DNA of 64,000 nucleotides from Denitrificimonas halotolerans (GTDB taxonomy: Bacteria > Pseudomonadota > Gammaproteobacteria > Pseudomonadales > Pseudomonadaceae), in contig NZ_JAXIVU010000001.1 in assembly GCF_034259425.1 (NCBI RefSeq), positions 310,001 to 374,000 of the forward strand, given 5' to 3'. Shown in pieces: positions 8,556-17,266 of this stretch. The notes beneath the pieces are model-generated. The model had not been told where the DNA came from. It saw only the letters and a list, made by a program, of their open reading frames with translations, and did no database searches. The translations under genes were made by a program, and so were the position numbers. Positions within the stretch are counted from its first letter, which is position 1. Each line of letters starts with the position of its first letter.

Positions 8556-9173
8556 CTAACCTCGGTTCAAACAATGCGGGCCATCTACCAACGGATCATT
8601 AATCAACGTACTGACTCTACGCTCAAAGAGCTGTGGTTGTTCTTGCTCCAATACTTCTAGCACATCAGCCTCACTACTTTCAGGATTCAACCATACTGCG
8701 CGCTGTCGTTCATTCAACAAAATCGGACGACGCAAACTTGCCGCCTGCCGAGTCAACATAGCCACACTGTAATAATCACGTCCAGGAACAGAATAGCGAT
8801 CCCAGATGGCCGCAAAATATAATAAAGGTTCTGCACTGCTGAGCCAGAAAGGTTGTTTCCGCTGTAAGCCACGCCATTCAAAAAAACCATTAGCCGGTAA
8901 AACGCAACGCTGACCACGCCACGCGTTTTTAAACATCGGTTGCTTACTGATCGTTTCCATACGAGCATGGGCAACTGCACGGGTTAAGTCTGTCAGCCAA
9001 GCCGGTGTGAACCCCCACAAAGCTAATGTTGCTCGCAGCTCTTGCTGATGCTGATACAGCATCAGCACTTGTGATTTAGGAGCTAAGTTCCAATGTGCAC
9101 GCATCTGCTGCGGAAAACCTGGCAATTGCGTTAGAGTCTCCGGCCAATCAAATAAAGCGTAGCGTCCTGACAT
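8556..9173 (-). CDS. SRAP-domain (YedK/HMCES-like) protein, catalytic residues lost
   Basis: SRAP proteins shield abasic sites in single-stranded DNA by linking Cys2 to the open sugar. This 205-residue product keeps the fold motifs, for example CVLPANGFFEW with the conserved Glu99. However, residue 2 is Ser (MSGRYALF), the usual Asn of NARAET is His69, and the usual His of HDRMP is Ser146. The ATG at 9173 is chosen because AAGGA is six bases upstream; an ATG at 9179 directly abuts it. It is likely unable to form the normal DNA crosslink. It forms a tail-to-tail pair with ptsO. Confidence 0.88.
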   Translation of the reverse strand: MSGRYALFDWPETLTQLPGFPQQMRAHWNLAPKSQVLMLYQHQQELRATLALWGFTPAWLTDLTRAVAHARMETISKQPMFKNAWRGQRCVLPANGFFEWRGLQRKQPFWLSSAEPLLYFAAIWDRYSVPGRDYYSVAMLTRQAASLRRPILLNERQRAVWLNPESSEADVLEVLEQEQPQLFERRVSTLINDPLVDGPHCLNRG

Positions 9174-9186
9174 GAGCATTCCTTAA

Positions 9187-9459
9187 CTAACATTCTAAAG
9201 TGCCGTACTGAACCACTTGTGCGACATCAGTCTTGTCATCTGTAACAGGCGTCGCTTGCTGATACAGAATAATAAGTTCTTGAGCGCGCTCTACATCTTC
9301 ATTGGCAACCATCAAGCCTAACAGACCTAAAGCTGGTAACTCACCCACCCCACCTATTAAGTCTTCGCCTTGCAAATACACATCAATACCTTCGTTGCGC
9401 AACATACTGATAAGCATTTGTGCTTCTATCAAGTCAACCGGCTCATGAACTCTTTGCAC
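9187..9459 (-). CDS. DUF2007-family protein
   Basis: A roughly 90-residue protein of the DUF2007 (putative signal-transducing) type: an HEPVDLIEAQMLISMLRNEG start, then GELPALGLLGLMV and a final helix. Biochemical function is unknown. A GTG start at 9459 with AGGGG upstream places the homologous N-terminus (QRVHEP) first; an in-frame ATG further upstream would add residues not typical of the family. It lies just upstream of the SRAP gene and probably shares its transcript. Confidence 0.7.
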   Translation of the reverse strand: MQRVHEPVDLIEAQMLISMLRNEGIDVYLQGEDLIGGVGELPALGLLGLMVANEDVERAQELIILYQQATPVTDDKTDVAQVVQYGTLEC

Positions 9460-9908
9460 CTTAGATCGCCCCTGCAAGTTATTCATTAATGCGAATATAA
9501 TAGCCCAATTAGCGCGATACATGTCACACTCTTAGGGAGAGGGTCACCCACCCTTCAATCCCAACCCGTTGATTTGACAGGCAGAAGTAGTATTAAAGTT
9601 ACTAGTAAGCACTACTAGAGCATAACGGCAAAATCCTTTGTATTTAAACATAAGCATTTTCATGCCATAAAACTAATATCATCTGACCAAATTTTAACCG
9701 ATGCAAATACAACAATTGGAAACAATGAGTTAGCAATTTCAGATATATGCCCTAGGGGCAACCACTTCCCTGTGATGGCAAAGGAAACCTTCAGTGCGTT
9801 GGACTTAAAAATCCATTGACGACTTTGGAGGGAGTAAAAAGACGACATTCAAACAAGTCTGCTCAATGGGTCAGGAAAATTATTTTCATTCCATAGACGG
9901 ATGTAATT
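9460..9908. other. Non-coding or decayed DNA, left part
   Basis: The stretch before the pseudogene remnant has no frame with coding character, only short interrupted ones. It must hold the promoter of the DUF2007-SRAP pair near 9480-9560 on the minus strand. Together with the decayed gene and intron tail that follow, it forms about 1 kb of degenerate sequence between intact genes. Confidence 0.5.
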
Positions 9909-10166
9909 GAGGAATTTGCTAACCCCTATAAAACAGAACAAGGTGAAGTGAAATATCGGTTTTTTATAGTACGCAATCATGCCCTCAAATGGTTACCAGA
10001 GGCTTATTACCCTTATGACTAGGAGCACAAACTAAAATGGGAGGTGCTCAGAGTCTAGCGAGTACAATATAAGTTGCATCCCCAAGGACAGCTTCATTCT
10101 TTTCTCGTGGACAGCAGGGGAAATGTGCTCTGTACGGACATGCGATCAGGCAGGAAAGTTGGTTGA
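9909..10166 (+). pseudogene. Remnant of an unidentified protein gene
   Basis: One frame reads like protein over 86 codons (for example KYRFFIVRNHALKWLPEAYY, then QYKLHPQGQLHSFLVDSRGN) but is broken by TAG at 10020 and 10056. It ends at TGA 10164, and a stop at 9894 bounds it on the left. I do not recognise the family. The two internal stops and missing start indicate a dead gene; a selected frame is not shown. The even amino-acid composition is the only support. Confidence 0.35.
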
Positions 10167-10355
10167 CACTGCCATCACATCACTAGACGAGTGAGCGGTG
10201 AGCCAGTCACACTAAAAACATACGTTACTTCACCTAACTGCCATGCACAAGCTCATAGCCAACATGGTCAAATACCCCTGAAATACTGTGGCTTAAAGAA
10301 TTAGCCACTCGTCACAGTAACTGGGGCAGTGTAAACTGGCCTTTTTTATAAACTT

Positions 10356-10431
10356 GAACCGCATATTGGTAAACTCGCATATACGGTTCTTAGGAGGGAT
10401 AGACCAGTAATGGCCCGTCCCGACCCCATAC
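10356..10431 (+). mobile_element. Group II intron 3' end remnant (domains V and VI)
   Basis: Bases 10356-10389 form a 34-nt hairpin of the domain V type: GAACCG pairs with CGGTTC, the loop is GTAA, and the two-base bulge region lies in between. The following CTTAGGAGGGATAG and the GGC/GCC-containing arm to about 10431 resemble domain VI and the 3' splice site. The catalytic triad position reads AAC instead of AGC, so the usual G-U wobble is lost. No intron-encoded reverse transcriptase is upstream, so this is a 5'-truncated, presumably inactive copy. Confidence 0.65.
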
Positions 10432-10481
10432 CAACCCTTAAGCGCTCAAAGCACTGAACAGCATCCAAACAAGAGAAGCAC

Positions 10482-11642
10482 ATGGATCGATTTGATAGCA
10501 TTCGCCCTTACAATGACGACGAAGTGGCGTCTGTACTACAACGTTTACTGTCTGATGAAGATTTTCTATCCATCATTACCCAATACCGCTTTCCTGTAGC
10601 ATCACGCTACTTCAGTTGGCTATTACGCCCTATTATTGCGCGCAAACTACGTAATGAGTTAAGTCAAATCAATAGTGTCAGTGCTTTACAAAAGCGTATT
10701 GAATCCTATGTAGAGCATAGTATTTCGCAAGCTACTGATGGCATTAGCTTTTCCGGCATCGAGCACTTGCAAGCAGGACAACCACACCTATACCTAGCCA
10801 ATCACCGCGATATTGTGATGGATCCTGCATTTGTTAACTACGCACTCTTTCAAGCCAAGCATGATACTCCTCGCATTGCTATTGGCGATAACTTATTACA
10901 ACGCCCTTTCGTCAGTGACCTGATGCGTATCAATAAAAGCTTTATCGTGCACCGCTCCTTGACCAGTCGTCGCGAAAAACTCCAAGCTTTCCAGCTTTTA
11001 TCAGCCTATATCAACCATTCCATTTTAGAAGATAAAGAGTCCATATGGATTGCTCAAGCTGAAGGCCGCGCCAAAGATGGCGATGACCGTACAGAAAGCG
11101 CCATCTTAAAAATGTTTCACCTATCCCGTAAAGACGAAGACTTTCAGCACGTCATCAGCTCACTACGTCTAACCCCTGTTGCCATCAGCTATGAATATGA
11201 CCCTTGCGATCTACTGAAAGCACGCGAACTTTATATTCGAGCCAACACCGGTGAATACACTAAACAAAAGGGTGAGGATGACGCTAGCATTGCGTTAGGT
11301 ATCACTGGCTATAAAGGCCGCGTGCATGTGCACTTCTGCCCAGTATTGAACACAGAGTTCAAAGACACTAAAGACTTAGCACACTTAATCGATCTGCAAA
11401 TTTGGCGTGACTATCGTTTATTCCCTGTTCACTACTTAGCTTGGGCTATGTGGGAAGCAAAGGACCTTGAGCTTAATGTGCCAGATATCGAACAAGTCTT
11501 TGACCACCAGGAAATCCATACTGCACAACAGGAATGGCAACGTCGATTAACTTCATGCCCTACCGAACACCGCCCTTACTTAATCATGCAGTACGCCATG
11601 CCGGTGCAAAACCAGTACCGCGGCAACGCTTTACAAAACTAA
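10482..11642 (+). CDS. PlsC-like 1-acyl-glycerol-3-phosphate acyltransferase
   Basis: A 386-residue acyltransferase of the PlsC/LPLAT type. The HX4D catalytic motif is NHRDIVMD near residue 107, followed by a substrate-binding segment around SFIVHRS and a glycine/glutamate segment IAQAEGRAKDG. It probably transfers acyl chains to a glycerolipid on the inner membrane. It is longer than classical PlsC (about 240) because of extra N- and C-terminal parts. Which acceptor it uses is not evident. It ends 35 bases before prmA. Confidence 0.82.
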   Translation: MDRFDSIRPYNDDEVASVLQRLLSDEDFLSIITQYRFPVASRYFSWLLRPIIARKLRNELSQINSVSALQKRIESYVEHSISQATDGISFSGIEHLQAGQPHLYLANHRDIVMDPAFVNYALFQAKHDTPRIAIGDNLLQRPFVSDLMRINKSFIVHRSLTSRREKLQAFQLLSAYINHSILEDKESIWIAQAEGRAKDGDDRTESAILKMFHLSRKDEDFQHVISSLRLTPVAISYEYDPCDLLKARELYIRANTGEYTKQKGEDDASIALGITGYKGRVHVHFCPVLNTEFKDTKDLAHLIDLQIWRDYRLFPVHYLAWAMWEAKDLELNVPDIEQVFDHQEIHTAQQEWQRRLTSCPTEHRPYLIMQYAMPVQNQYRGNALQN

Positions 11643-11677
11643 CTTCGCAAACCACTGCACCGCTCTTGAGGTTTTTT

Positions 11678-12556
11678 ATGTCCTGGTTACAGATCCGTTT
11701 AGCTATCCAACCCACTCAAGCCGAAACCTGGGAGGACATCTTGCTAAAGCTCGGTGCGGTCTCAGTCACCTTTATGGATGCCGAGGACCAGCCCATTTAC
11801 GAGCCCGATCTCGGAACTACTCCACTGTGGAGTAAAACACACCTATTAGCGCTTTTTGAGGATGATATTGACCCTGATGCTCTGCGCCAGCACATCCAAC
11901 TGTTTGGTGGTAACAATACACCTGATTTTGATCTTGAGCATATTGAAGATCAAGATTGGGAGCGAAGTTGGATGGACAGCTTTCACCCAATGCGTTTTGG
12001 CCAGCGCTTATGGATTGTTCCCAGTTGGCATACAGCTCCAGATCCTGATGCGGTAAACCTTTTACTGGATCCAGGCTTAGCCTTTGGTACTGGAACCCAC
12101 CCTACCACAGCCCTATGCCTCGAATGGCTTGACGCACAACCTATGACAGGATGCACTGTCCTCGATTTTGGTTGCGGCTCCGGTATTTTAGCTATCGCCG
12201 CTAAGCTATTAGGTGCAAAGCAATTAATCTGCACCGATATTGATGCACAAGCTTTGGAAGCAACACGTGATAACGCTCATCGCAACCATATTGCCAAGGA
12301 CGATATGCTGACTTATCTGCCACAAGATATGCCACAAAAACAATTTGACGTCGTCTTAGCCAATATTCTTGCTGGCCCACTGGTTGAATTAGCACCACAG
12401 CTGATTCAATATACACGTTCAGGTGGACGTATAGCCTTGTCTGGAATTCTAGCTGAACAAGCACAAGAAGTACGCGATGCCTATAGTAAACACTTTAACT
12501 TAGCCCCTACTCAAGAAAAAGACGGTTGGGTCTGTATTTCCGGTGTACGCCGCTAA
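11678..12556 (+). CDS. prmA: Ribosomal protein L11 methyltransferase
   Basis: SAM-dependent enzyme that trimethylates several lysines and the N-terminus of ribosomal protein L11. The 292-residue protein has the N-terminal substrate domain (MSWLQIRLAI), the segment FGTGTHPTTALCL, the SAM motif LDFGCGSGILAIAA and the NILAGPL motif typical of PrmA. The ATG at 11678 has GAGG upstream and fits homologues. In Pseudomonas prmA is followed by a zinc-ribbon gene, as here. Confidence 0.96.
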   Translation: MSWLQIRLAIQPTQAETWEDILLKLGAVSVTFMDAEDQPIYEPDLGTTPLWSKTHLLALFEDDIDPDALRQHIQLFGGNNTPDFDLEHIEDQDWERSWMDSFHPMRFGQRLWIVPSWHTAPDPDAVNLLLDPGLAFGTGTHPTTALCLEWLDAQPMTGCTVLDFGCGSGILAIAAKLLGAKQLICTDIDAQALEATRDNAHRNHIAKDDMLTYLPQDMPQKQFDVVLANILAGPLVELAPQLIQYTRSGGRIALSGILAEQAQEVRDAYSKHFNLAPTQEKDGWVCISGVRR

Positions 12557-12609
12557 TTTAAGAGTTTAGAGCCTGCACTGCTCACTCAAAAAGGGGGAGG
12601 TAACGCCAC

Positions 12610-13323
12610 ATGAGCAAAACTCTCACCACACAATGCCCCCACTGCCATGCTGACATTCGCTATCACAAGATTCAGTATGGCAGCACATTGCGTTGCGGTT
12701 TATGTGCACAAATCTTTAAACTCACCCAACTAAAGAAAGAGAATACGCCTCCCGATAAAACAAACCGAGTGCACATATCAATAACAACGGATGATCGAAT
12801 CACCTCCAGTACTCACTCACAGCGACAGCCACACACACGACGACTCCACCGAGTAACTTGGGGATTCCTCAGCATCTTGTTACTGACTTTTGTCTTAAGC
12901 CTTTACCTCTATGGCAATTTTAACCAACTGGCACGTCAAGAGCATTCGCGCTGGTGGCTATCAACGCTATGCTCTGCACTCGGCTGCTCCATACCTGAAA
13001 AAGTAGATGTAACGCAAATTAAAAGCAGTAACCTATATGTTAGCCCCCACCCCGATTTTAGTGGTGCACTCTTGATTCACGCCATTATTTATAACCGCGC
13101 TTCATTTAATCAGACTTTCCCTTTACTCCAACTTAATTTATCTGACCAAAATGGGCATCTACTAACACAACGCGTATTCAATCCACAGGAATACCTAGAC
13201 CACACCACCAAGAACACAGGGTATATGCGTCCACAAATACCGGTACACATCCGCTTAGAGATATTAAAGCCCAGCGCTGATACCGTTGTTGATTATCACC
13301 TAAGCTTTATTTCACCCAACTAG
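12610..13323 (+). CDS. Zinc-ribbon membrane protein with DUF3426 domain
   Basis: The 237-residue protein has an N-terminal zinc ribbon (CPHC and CGLC, residues 9-35, MJ0042 type), a polar linker, one transmembrane helix (about 83-103), and a C-terminal DUF3426 domain with a pair of Cys in CSALGC. The ribbon would face the cytosol and the DUF3426 part the periplasm. Function is unknown. In Pseudomonas the same gene sits between prmA and dusB-fis; here dusB-fis do not follow. Confidence 0.85.
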   Translation: MSKTLTTQCPHCHADIRYHKIQYGSTLRCGLCAQIFKLTQLKKENTPPDKTNRVHISITTDDRITSSTHSQRQPHTRRLHRVTWGFLSILLLTFVLSLYLYGNFNQLARQEHSRWWLSTLCSALGCSIPEKVDVTQIKSSNLYVSPHPDFSGALLIHAIIYNRASFNQTFPLLQLNLSDQNGHLLTQRVFNPQEYLDHTTKNTGYMRPQIPVHIRLEILKPSADTVVDYHLSFISPN

Positions 13324-13327
13324 TTTT

Positions 13328-13360
13328 AGCGACAGCATGAAGGTGTTCACTACTGCCGCT
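13328..13360. terminator. Possible hairpin between convergent genes
   Basis: AGCGACAG pairs with CTGCCGCT (seven of eight) around an inner TGAA/TTCA, between the DUF3426 gene and pmbA, which converge. There is no clear T-run, so the terminator role is inferred from position. Confidence 0.35.
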
Positions 13361-13368
13361 GCTCTCAC

Positions 13369-14715
13369 TTAACTGCCAGCAACTGTCATACGCTCAATTA
13401 ATACTGAACCGGTCTGCACACTGCCACGACGATCAACGTCGTTACCAATAGCCACAATTTGGCGGAACATATCCCGCATATTGCCGGCAATAGTGACTTC
13501 TTGAACAGGGAATTGAATTTCACCATTTTCTACCCAATAACCACCTGCACCGCGGGAGTAATCACCAGTGACCATATTGAGTCCCTGCCCCATCAGCTCA
13601 GTCACAAGCAAACCACGATCCATTTTCTTCAACAGTGCCGCTTGATCATCATCACCATGCGTTACAAAGACATTACGCGCACCGCCTGAGTTAGCAGTAC
13701 TCGGCATACCAAGCTTACGCCCAGAGTAAGTACTCAGCATATAATTCACTAACTTGCCCTGCTCAATAAAAGGTTTAGCATAGGTGGCTAAACCGTCACC
13801 ATCAAACGCGCTGCTGGCAAGTCCGCCTTTAAGTAATGGACGCTCATCTAAAGTCAGCCATGTTGGAAATAAGTCCTCACCTAAGGCCCCGACTAAAAAA
13901 GAAGACTGACGGTACTGATTACCACCTGAAATCGCACCAAGCAAGCTACCGAACAAACCACCAGCCAATTCAGCAGCAAAAAGCACTGGAACATCACACG
14001 TAGGAATACTACGAGCGCCTAAACGGCTGATGGTACGCTCAGCAGCAATACGTCCCACACTGGCAGCATCCATAAGCAAGTCAGCCCGACGCCCATAGTC
14101 ATACCAGTAATCACGCTGCATCTGATCACCTTCTTTAGCGATCACCATACAGCTCAAACTGTGCCTTGTACCTGCATACCCAGCAATCAACCCATGACTG
14201 TTGCCGTATATAGTGCAGCCTATATCGCTATTGACACTGGCACCATCTGAATTGCTGATACGCGAATCCACAGCAAAGGCCGCCGCCTCACACTCTAAGG
14301 CCATCTCAATAGCTTGGGCGGGGCTTAGATCCCATGGATGCCACACATCTAAGTCGGGAAATTCTGTGGCCATCAACTCTTTATCTGCCAAGCCTGCAAA
14401 CTCATCCGGAGAAGCATATTTTGCAATGGCCAACGCTGCCGCAACCGTTTTTTCAATCGCTACATCACCGGTTGCGGTGGTACTTGCCGAGCCTTTTTGT
14501 TGCCCGTGATACACTGTAATCGAAAAACCTTGGTCACGATTAAACTCAACTGTTTCAACTTCACGTTGACGCACACTTGTACCTAAACCTTGCTGTACTG
14601 ATACTGCTACTTCACAAGCACTAGCACCTTGTTTTTTAGCACTAGCAAGAATCTTTTCAACCTGTTTTTTAAGCTCAGGTAACGCTTGCGGGCCGACACT
14701 TTCAATTAAACTCAT
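13369..14715 (-). CDS. pmbA: Metalloprotease subunit PmbA/TldE
   Basis: Partner of TldD in a heterodimeric zinc protease that trims unfolded peptides and, in enterics, matures microcin B17 and degrades CcdA. The 448-residue protein has the U62 family layout, with GLGTSVRQREVETVEFNRDQ at the N-terminus and SSFLVGALGEDLFPTWLTL and TGDYSRGAGGYWVENGEIQ near the C-terminus. It lacks the HExxxH motif, as expected for TldE. tldD lies nearby, separated by darP on the other strand. Confidence 0.95.
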   Translation of the reverse strand: MSLIESVGPQALPELKKQVEKILASAKKQGASACEVAVSVQQGLGTSVRQREVETVEFNRDQGFSITVYHGQQKGSASTTATGDVAIEKTVAAALAIAKYASPDEFAGLADKELMATEFPDLDVWHPWDLSPAQAIEMALECEAAAFAVDSRISNSDGASVNSDIGCTIYGNSHGLIAGYAGTRHSLSCMVIAKEGDQMQRDYWYDYGRRADLLMDAASVGRIAAERTISRLGARSIPTCDVPVLFAAELAGGLFGSLLGAISGGNQYRQSSFLVGALGEDLFPTWLTLDERPLLKGGLASSAFDGDGLATYAKPFIEQGKLVNYMLSTYSGRKLGMPSTANSGGARNVFVTHGDDDQAALLKKMDRGLLVTELMGQGLNMVTGDYSRGAGGYWVENGEIQFPVQEVTIAGNMRDMFRQIVAIGNDVDRRGSVQTGSVLIERMTVAGS

Positions 14716-14802
14716 AACTACTCCAAAGCATTTTCACAAGACTCTAGTAAAGTATCAGCCTTGCTCTGTTATCATGGCATCCTAACTGATTGGAACACCG
14801 TT

Positions 14803-15324
14803 ATGTCTGACTACCTTGATGAATCACTGGACGAAGAAAAAAGCAAATCACAAATCAAACGTGAAATGTTGGCTCTACAAGAGCTAGGTCTACGTCTTTC
14901 TGACTTAAAACCCGAACTACTGGATAACATGCCGCTCAGCGATGAATTACGCAAAGCCTTAGCAGAAACCAGTAAACACACTGCTCACATTGCACGCAAA
15001 CGCCACTCTCAGTTCCTTGGCAAGCTGCTACGCACTCACGATATTGACGCCATCATGCAACCGGTCAAATTAATGGACAGTCAAACCCGTGAATATAACG
15101 ACCGTTTTCACGCTCTTGAGCGCTGGCGTGACCGCCTTATCAGTGAAGGCGATGCTGCACTACAAAGCTTTGTCACAGACTACCCCGAAACTGACACCCA
15201 ACACCTGCGCAGTCTGATTCGCCATGCCCAACATGAATTGACGCGCAATAAACCCCCGACCGCTTCACGTAAAATCTTCAAATATATTCGTGATCTTGAC
15301 GAACGGCGCTTAGGTCTAAAGTAA
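14803..15324 (+). CDS. darP: Ribosome-associated protein DarP (YjgA)
   Basis: A 173-residue DUF615 protein that binds late 50S assembly intermediates near the peptidyl-transferase centre in E. coli. It is rich in charged helices, with the conserved SKSQIKREMLALQELG start after an acidic leader and YIRDLDERRL near the end. The ATG at 14803 places the acidic leader first; an upstream ATG is not needed. It sits between pmbA and tldD in opposite orientation, the usual Pseudomonas arrangement. Confidence 0.95.
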   Translation: MSDYLDESLDEEKSKSQIKREMLALQELGLRLSDLKPELLDNMPLSDELRKALAETSKHTAHIARKRHSQFLGKLLRTHDIDAIMQPVKLMDSQTREYNDRFHALERWRDRLISEGDAALQSFVTDYPETDTQHLRSLIRHAQHELTRNKPPTASRKIFKYIRDLDERRLGLK

Positions 15325-15327
15325 AAC

Positions 15328-15366
15328 CATTGCAGCATATCCAACACGCTTGGGTACGCTGCAATG
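15328..15366. terminator. Long hairpin between darP and tldD
   Basis: CATTGCAGC pairs with GCTGCAATG, then TAT/GTA and CCAA/TTGG continue the stem with a single mismatch and a CACGC loop. It exactly fills the gap between the two convergent stop codons. It has no strong T-run on either side, so it is a likely bidirectional terminator by position. Confidence 0.6.
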
Positions 15367-15370
15367 CCCA

Positions 15371-16813
15371 TCAACTGCCTGTTCCACCAACAGTAATGCC
15401 ATCAATTTTCAAGGTTGGCTGCCCCACCCCCACAGGTACTGACTGCCCTGCCTTACCACATACACCCACGCCACTATCCAGCTCTAAATCATTACCAACC
15501 ATAGATACTTTACGCATCGCTTCTGGACCGTTACCGATTAAGGTAGCCCCTTTGACAGGTGCTGTGATTTTACCGTCTTCAATTAAATAAGCTTCACTGG
15601 TCGAAAATACAAACTTGCCACTGGTGATATCCACCTGTCCGCCACCTAAATTAGCGCAATAAATACCCCGCTTAACAGAGCGAATGATATCTTCTGGTTC
15701 ACTTTCACCTGCTAACATATAGGTGTTGGTCATGCGCGGCATGGGCACATGAGCATAAGACTCACGGCGGCCATTACCTGTAGGCGCGACCCCCATTAAA
15801 CGAGCATTAACAGTGTCTTGCATATAGCCACGTAACACTCCATTTTCAATCAAGGTAGTACACTGTGTGGGTATACCTTCGTCGTCCATACTTAAAGAAC
15901 CACGACGACCGGCCAAAGTGCCATCATCCACAATAGTACATAGAGAAGACGCAACTTGCTCACCTACACGCCCACTGTAAGCTGAACTACCTTTGCGGTT
16001 AAAGTCGCCTTCCAAACCATGCCCTACAGCCTCATGCAATAACACGCCACTCCACCCTGGACCTAGCACTACAGGCAAAGTACCCGCCGGCGCAGCAATG
16101 GCTTCAAGGTTAACCTGAGCCTGCCGTACAGCTTCGCGAGCAAAGCCCATGGCACGATCTTGCTCCAAGAAATAACGATAATCTGTTCGCCCGCCCCCAC
16201 CAGCACTACCTCGTTCACGGCGCCCTTTGTGTTCAATAATAACACTGACATTAAAGCGCACGAGAGGGCGAACATCAGCAGCTAAACGTCCATCTAACGT
16301 AGCCACTAAAATCTGCTCCCAAGAACCGGTCAAGCTGACAGTCACCTGTGTAACACGAGGATCTAAAGCCCGAGTTGCTGCATCAACTTGCTTGAGCAGT
16401 GCAACTTTTTCTTCTCGACTGATCACTTCTAACGGATTATTAGTTGGATATAAAGCTTTTTGACGCACAGCCTGAATCGCAACCGGCTTTACACTCTGGC
16501 CTGACTGAGCAATACTGCGCGACGCTTCTGCAGCTTGTAATAAGGCCGGTAATGTTAATGCGTTACTGTAGGAAAATCCGGTTTTTTCTCCTGCTAAAGC
16601 ACGTACACCAACGCCTTGATCAAGGTTAAAACTCCCCTCTTTTACAATGCCTTCCTCAAGCACCCATGCTTCAGAAATGCGGTTTTCAAAATACAAATCA
16701 GCCGCATCAATACCCGGTCCAGCCAGCTCACTGAATACTTGGGCGAGCTGCCCTTGCTCTAAACCAGTCGGTGTTAACAAAACCGAACTCACGCTGGCTA
16801 ACAAATCACTCAT
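15371..16813 (-). CDS. tldD: Metalloprotease TldD
   Basis: Catalytic subunit of the TldD/TldE zinc protease. The 480-residue protein carries the zinc-binding HExxxH in LLHEAVGHGLEGD and the flanking GSGWSGV-like segment, with later conserved GRRESYAHVPMPRMTNT. The ATG at 16813 is preferred because AGAGGA lies upstream and homologues begin MSDLL; an in-frame ATG at 16906 is upstream of that. A possible promoter lies in the gap before the helicase gene, which is transcribed divergently. Confidence 0.96.
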   Translation of the reverse strand: MSDLLASVSSVLLTPTGLEQGQLAQVFSELAGPGIDAADLYFENRISEAWVLEEGIVKEGSFNLDQGVGVRALAGEKTGFSYSNALTLPALLQAAEASRSIAQSGQSVKPVAIQAVRQKALYPTNNPLEVISREEKVALLKQVDAATRALDPRVTQVTVSLTGSWEQILVATLDGRLAADVRPLVRFNVSVIIEHKGRRERGSAGGGGRTDYRYFLEQDRAMGFAREAVRQAQVNLEAIAAPAGTLPVVLGPGWSGVLLHEAVGHGLEGDFNRKGSSAYSGRVGEQVASSLCTIVDDGTLAGRRGSLSMDDEGIPTQCTTLIENGVLRGYMQDTVNARLMGVAPTGNGRRESYAHVPMPRMTNTYMLAGESEPEDIIRSVKRGIYCANLGGGQVDITSGKFVFSTSEAYLIEDGKITAPVKGATLIGNGPEAMRKVSMVGNDLELDSGVGVCGKAGQSVPVGVGQPTLKIDGITVGGTGS

Positions 16814-17266
16814 TGTGTGTCCTCTGTTGCAACACAAAGAAATTGCGCTGCAGAAATCGTTTATGTGGCCAAATCGGCATACGTTGACGATTGGCAGTTT
16901 GCTCATTCACAAATCTATCCTTATAGGCATATAAGTGTTGACGTATCGTTCAGTCAAAACACACCCGTCAGCCTCCATTGTTGCTGAACACCCAGAACAG
17001 CGGTTAATCAGCCCACATTCACCACTACGGTTAAAGTGTCACTGCGATCACCACTGTAAGCACTAAGCACTGTAGCTCAAGTCATGAGTATTGCAGCCTA
17101 TATAACATACCGCCACACTTCCTGTTGCAGCTCACTTCTTTAAGTCACATCTGTGTTTTAGAAGATTTCATTATATTTACAGTTCGATTTTACAGGGTCG
17201 TGTGTAAGGCACAACAGTCAGGCCACTTATGCCATACTATTAAACTCGCTCGGATACTTTGTACTT
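16814..17266. other. Intergenic region, tldD / SNF2 helicase
   Basis: About 450 bases between divergent genes. I see no coding frame, hairpin terminator or repeat of note. In Pseudomonas a nitrilase-type gene usually lies upstream of tldD; it is missing here and no recognisable remnant is left. Confidence 0.5.

Noticed and set aside
9660..9848. A 62-codon minus-strand frame in the degenerate region
   Set aside because: No match, no ribosome site, and surrounding frames are broken. It is likely chance.
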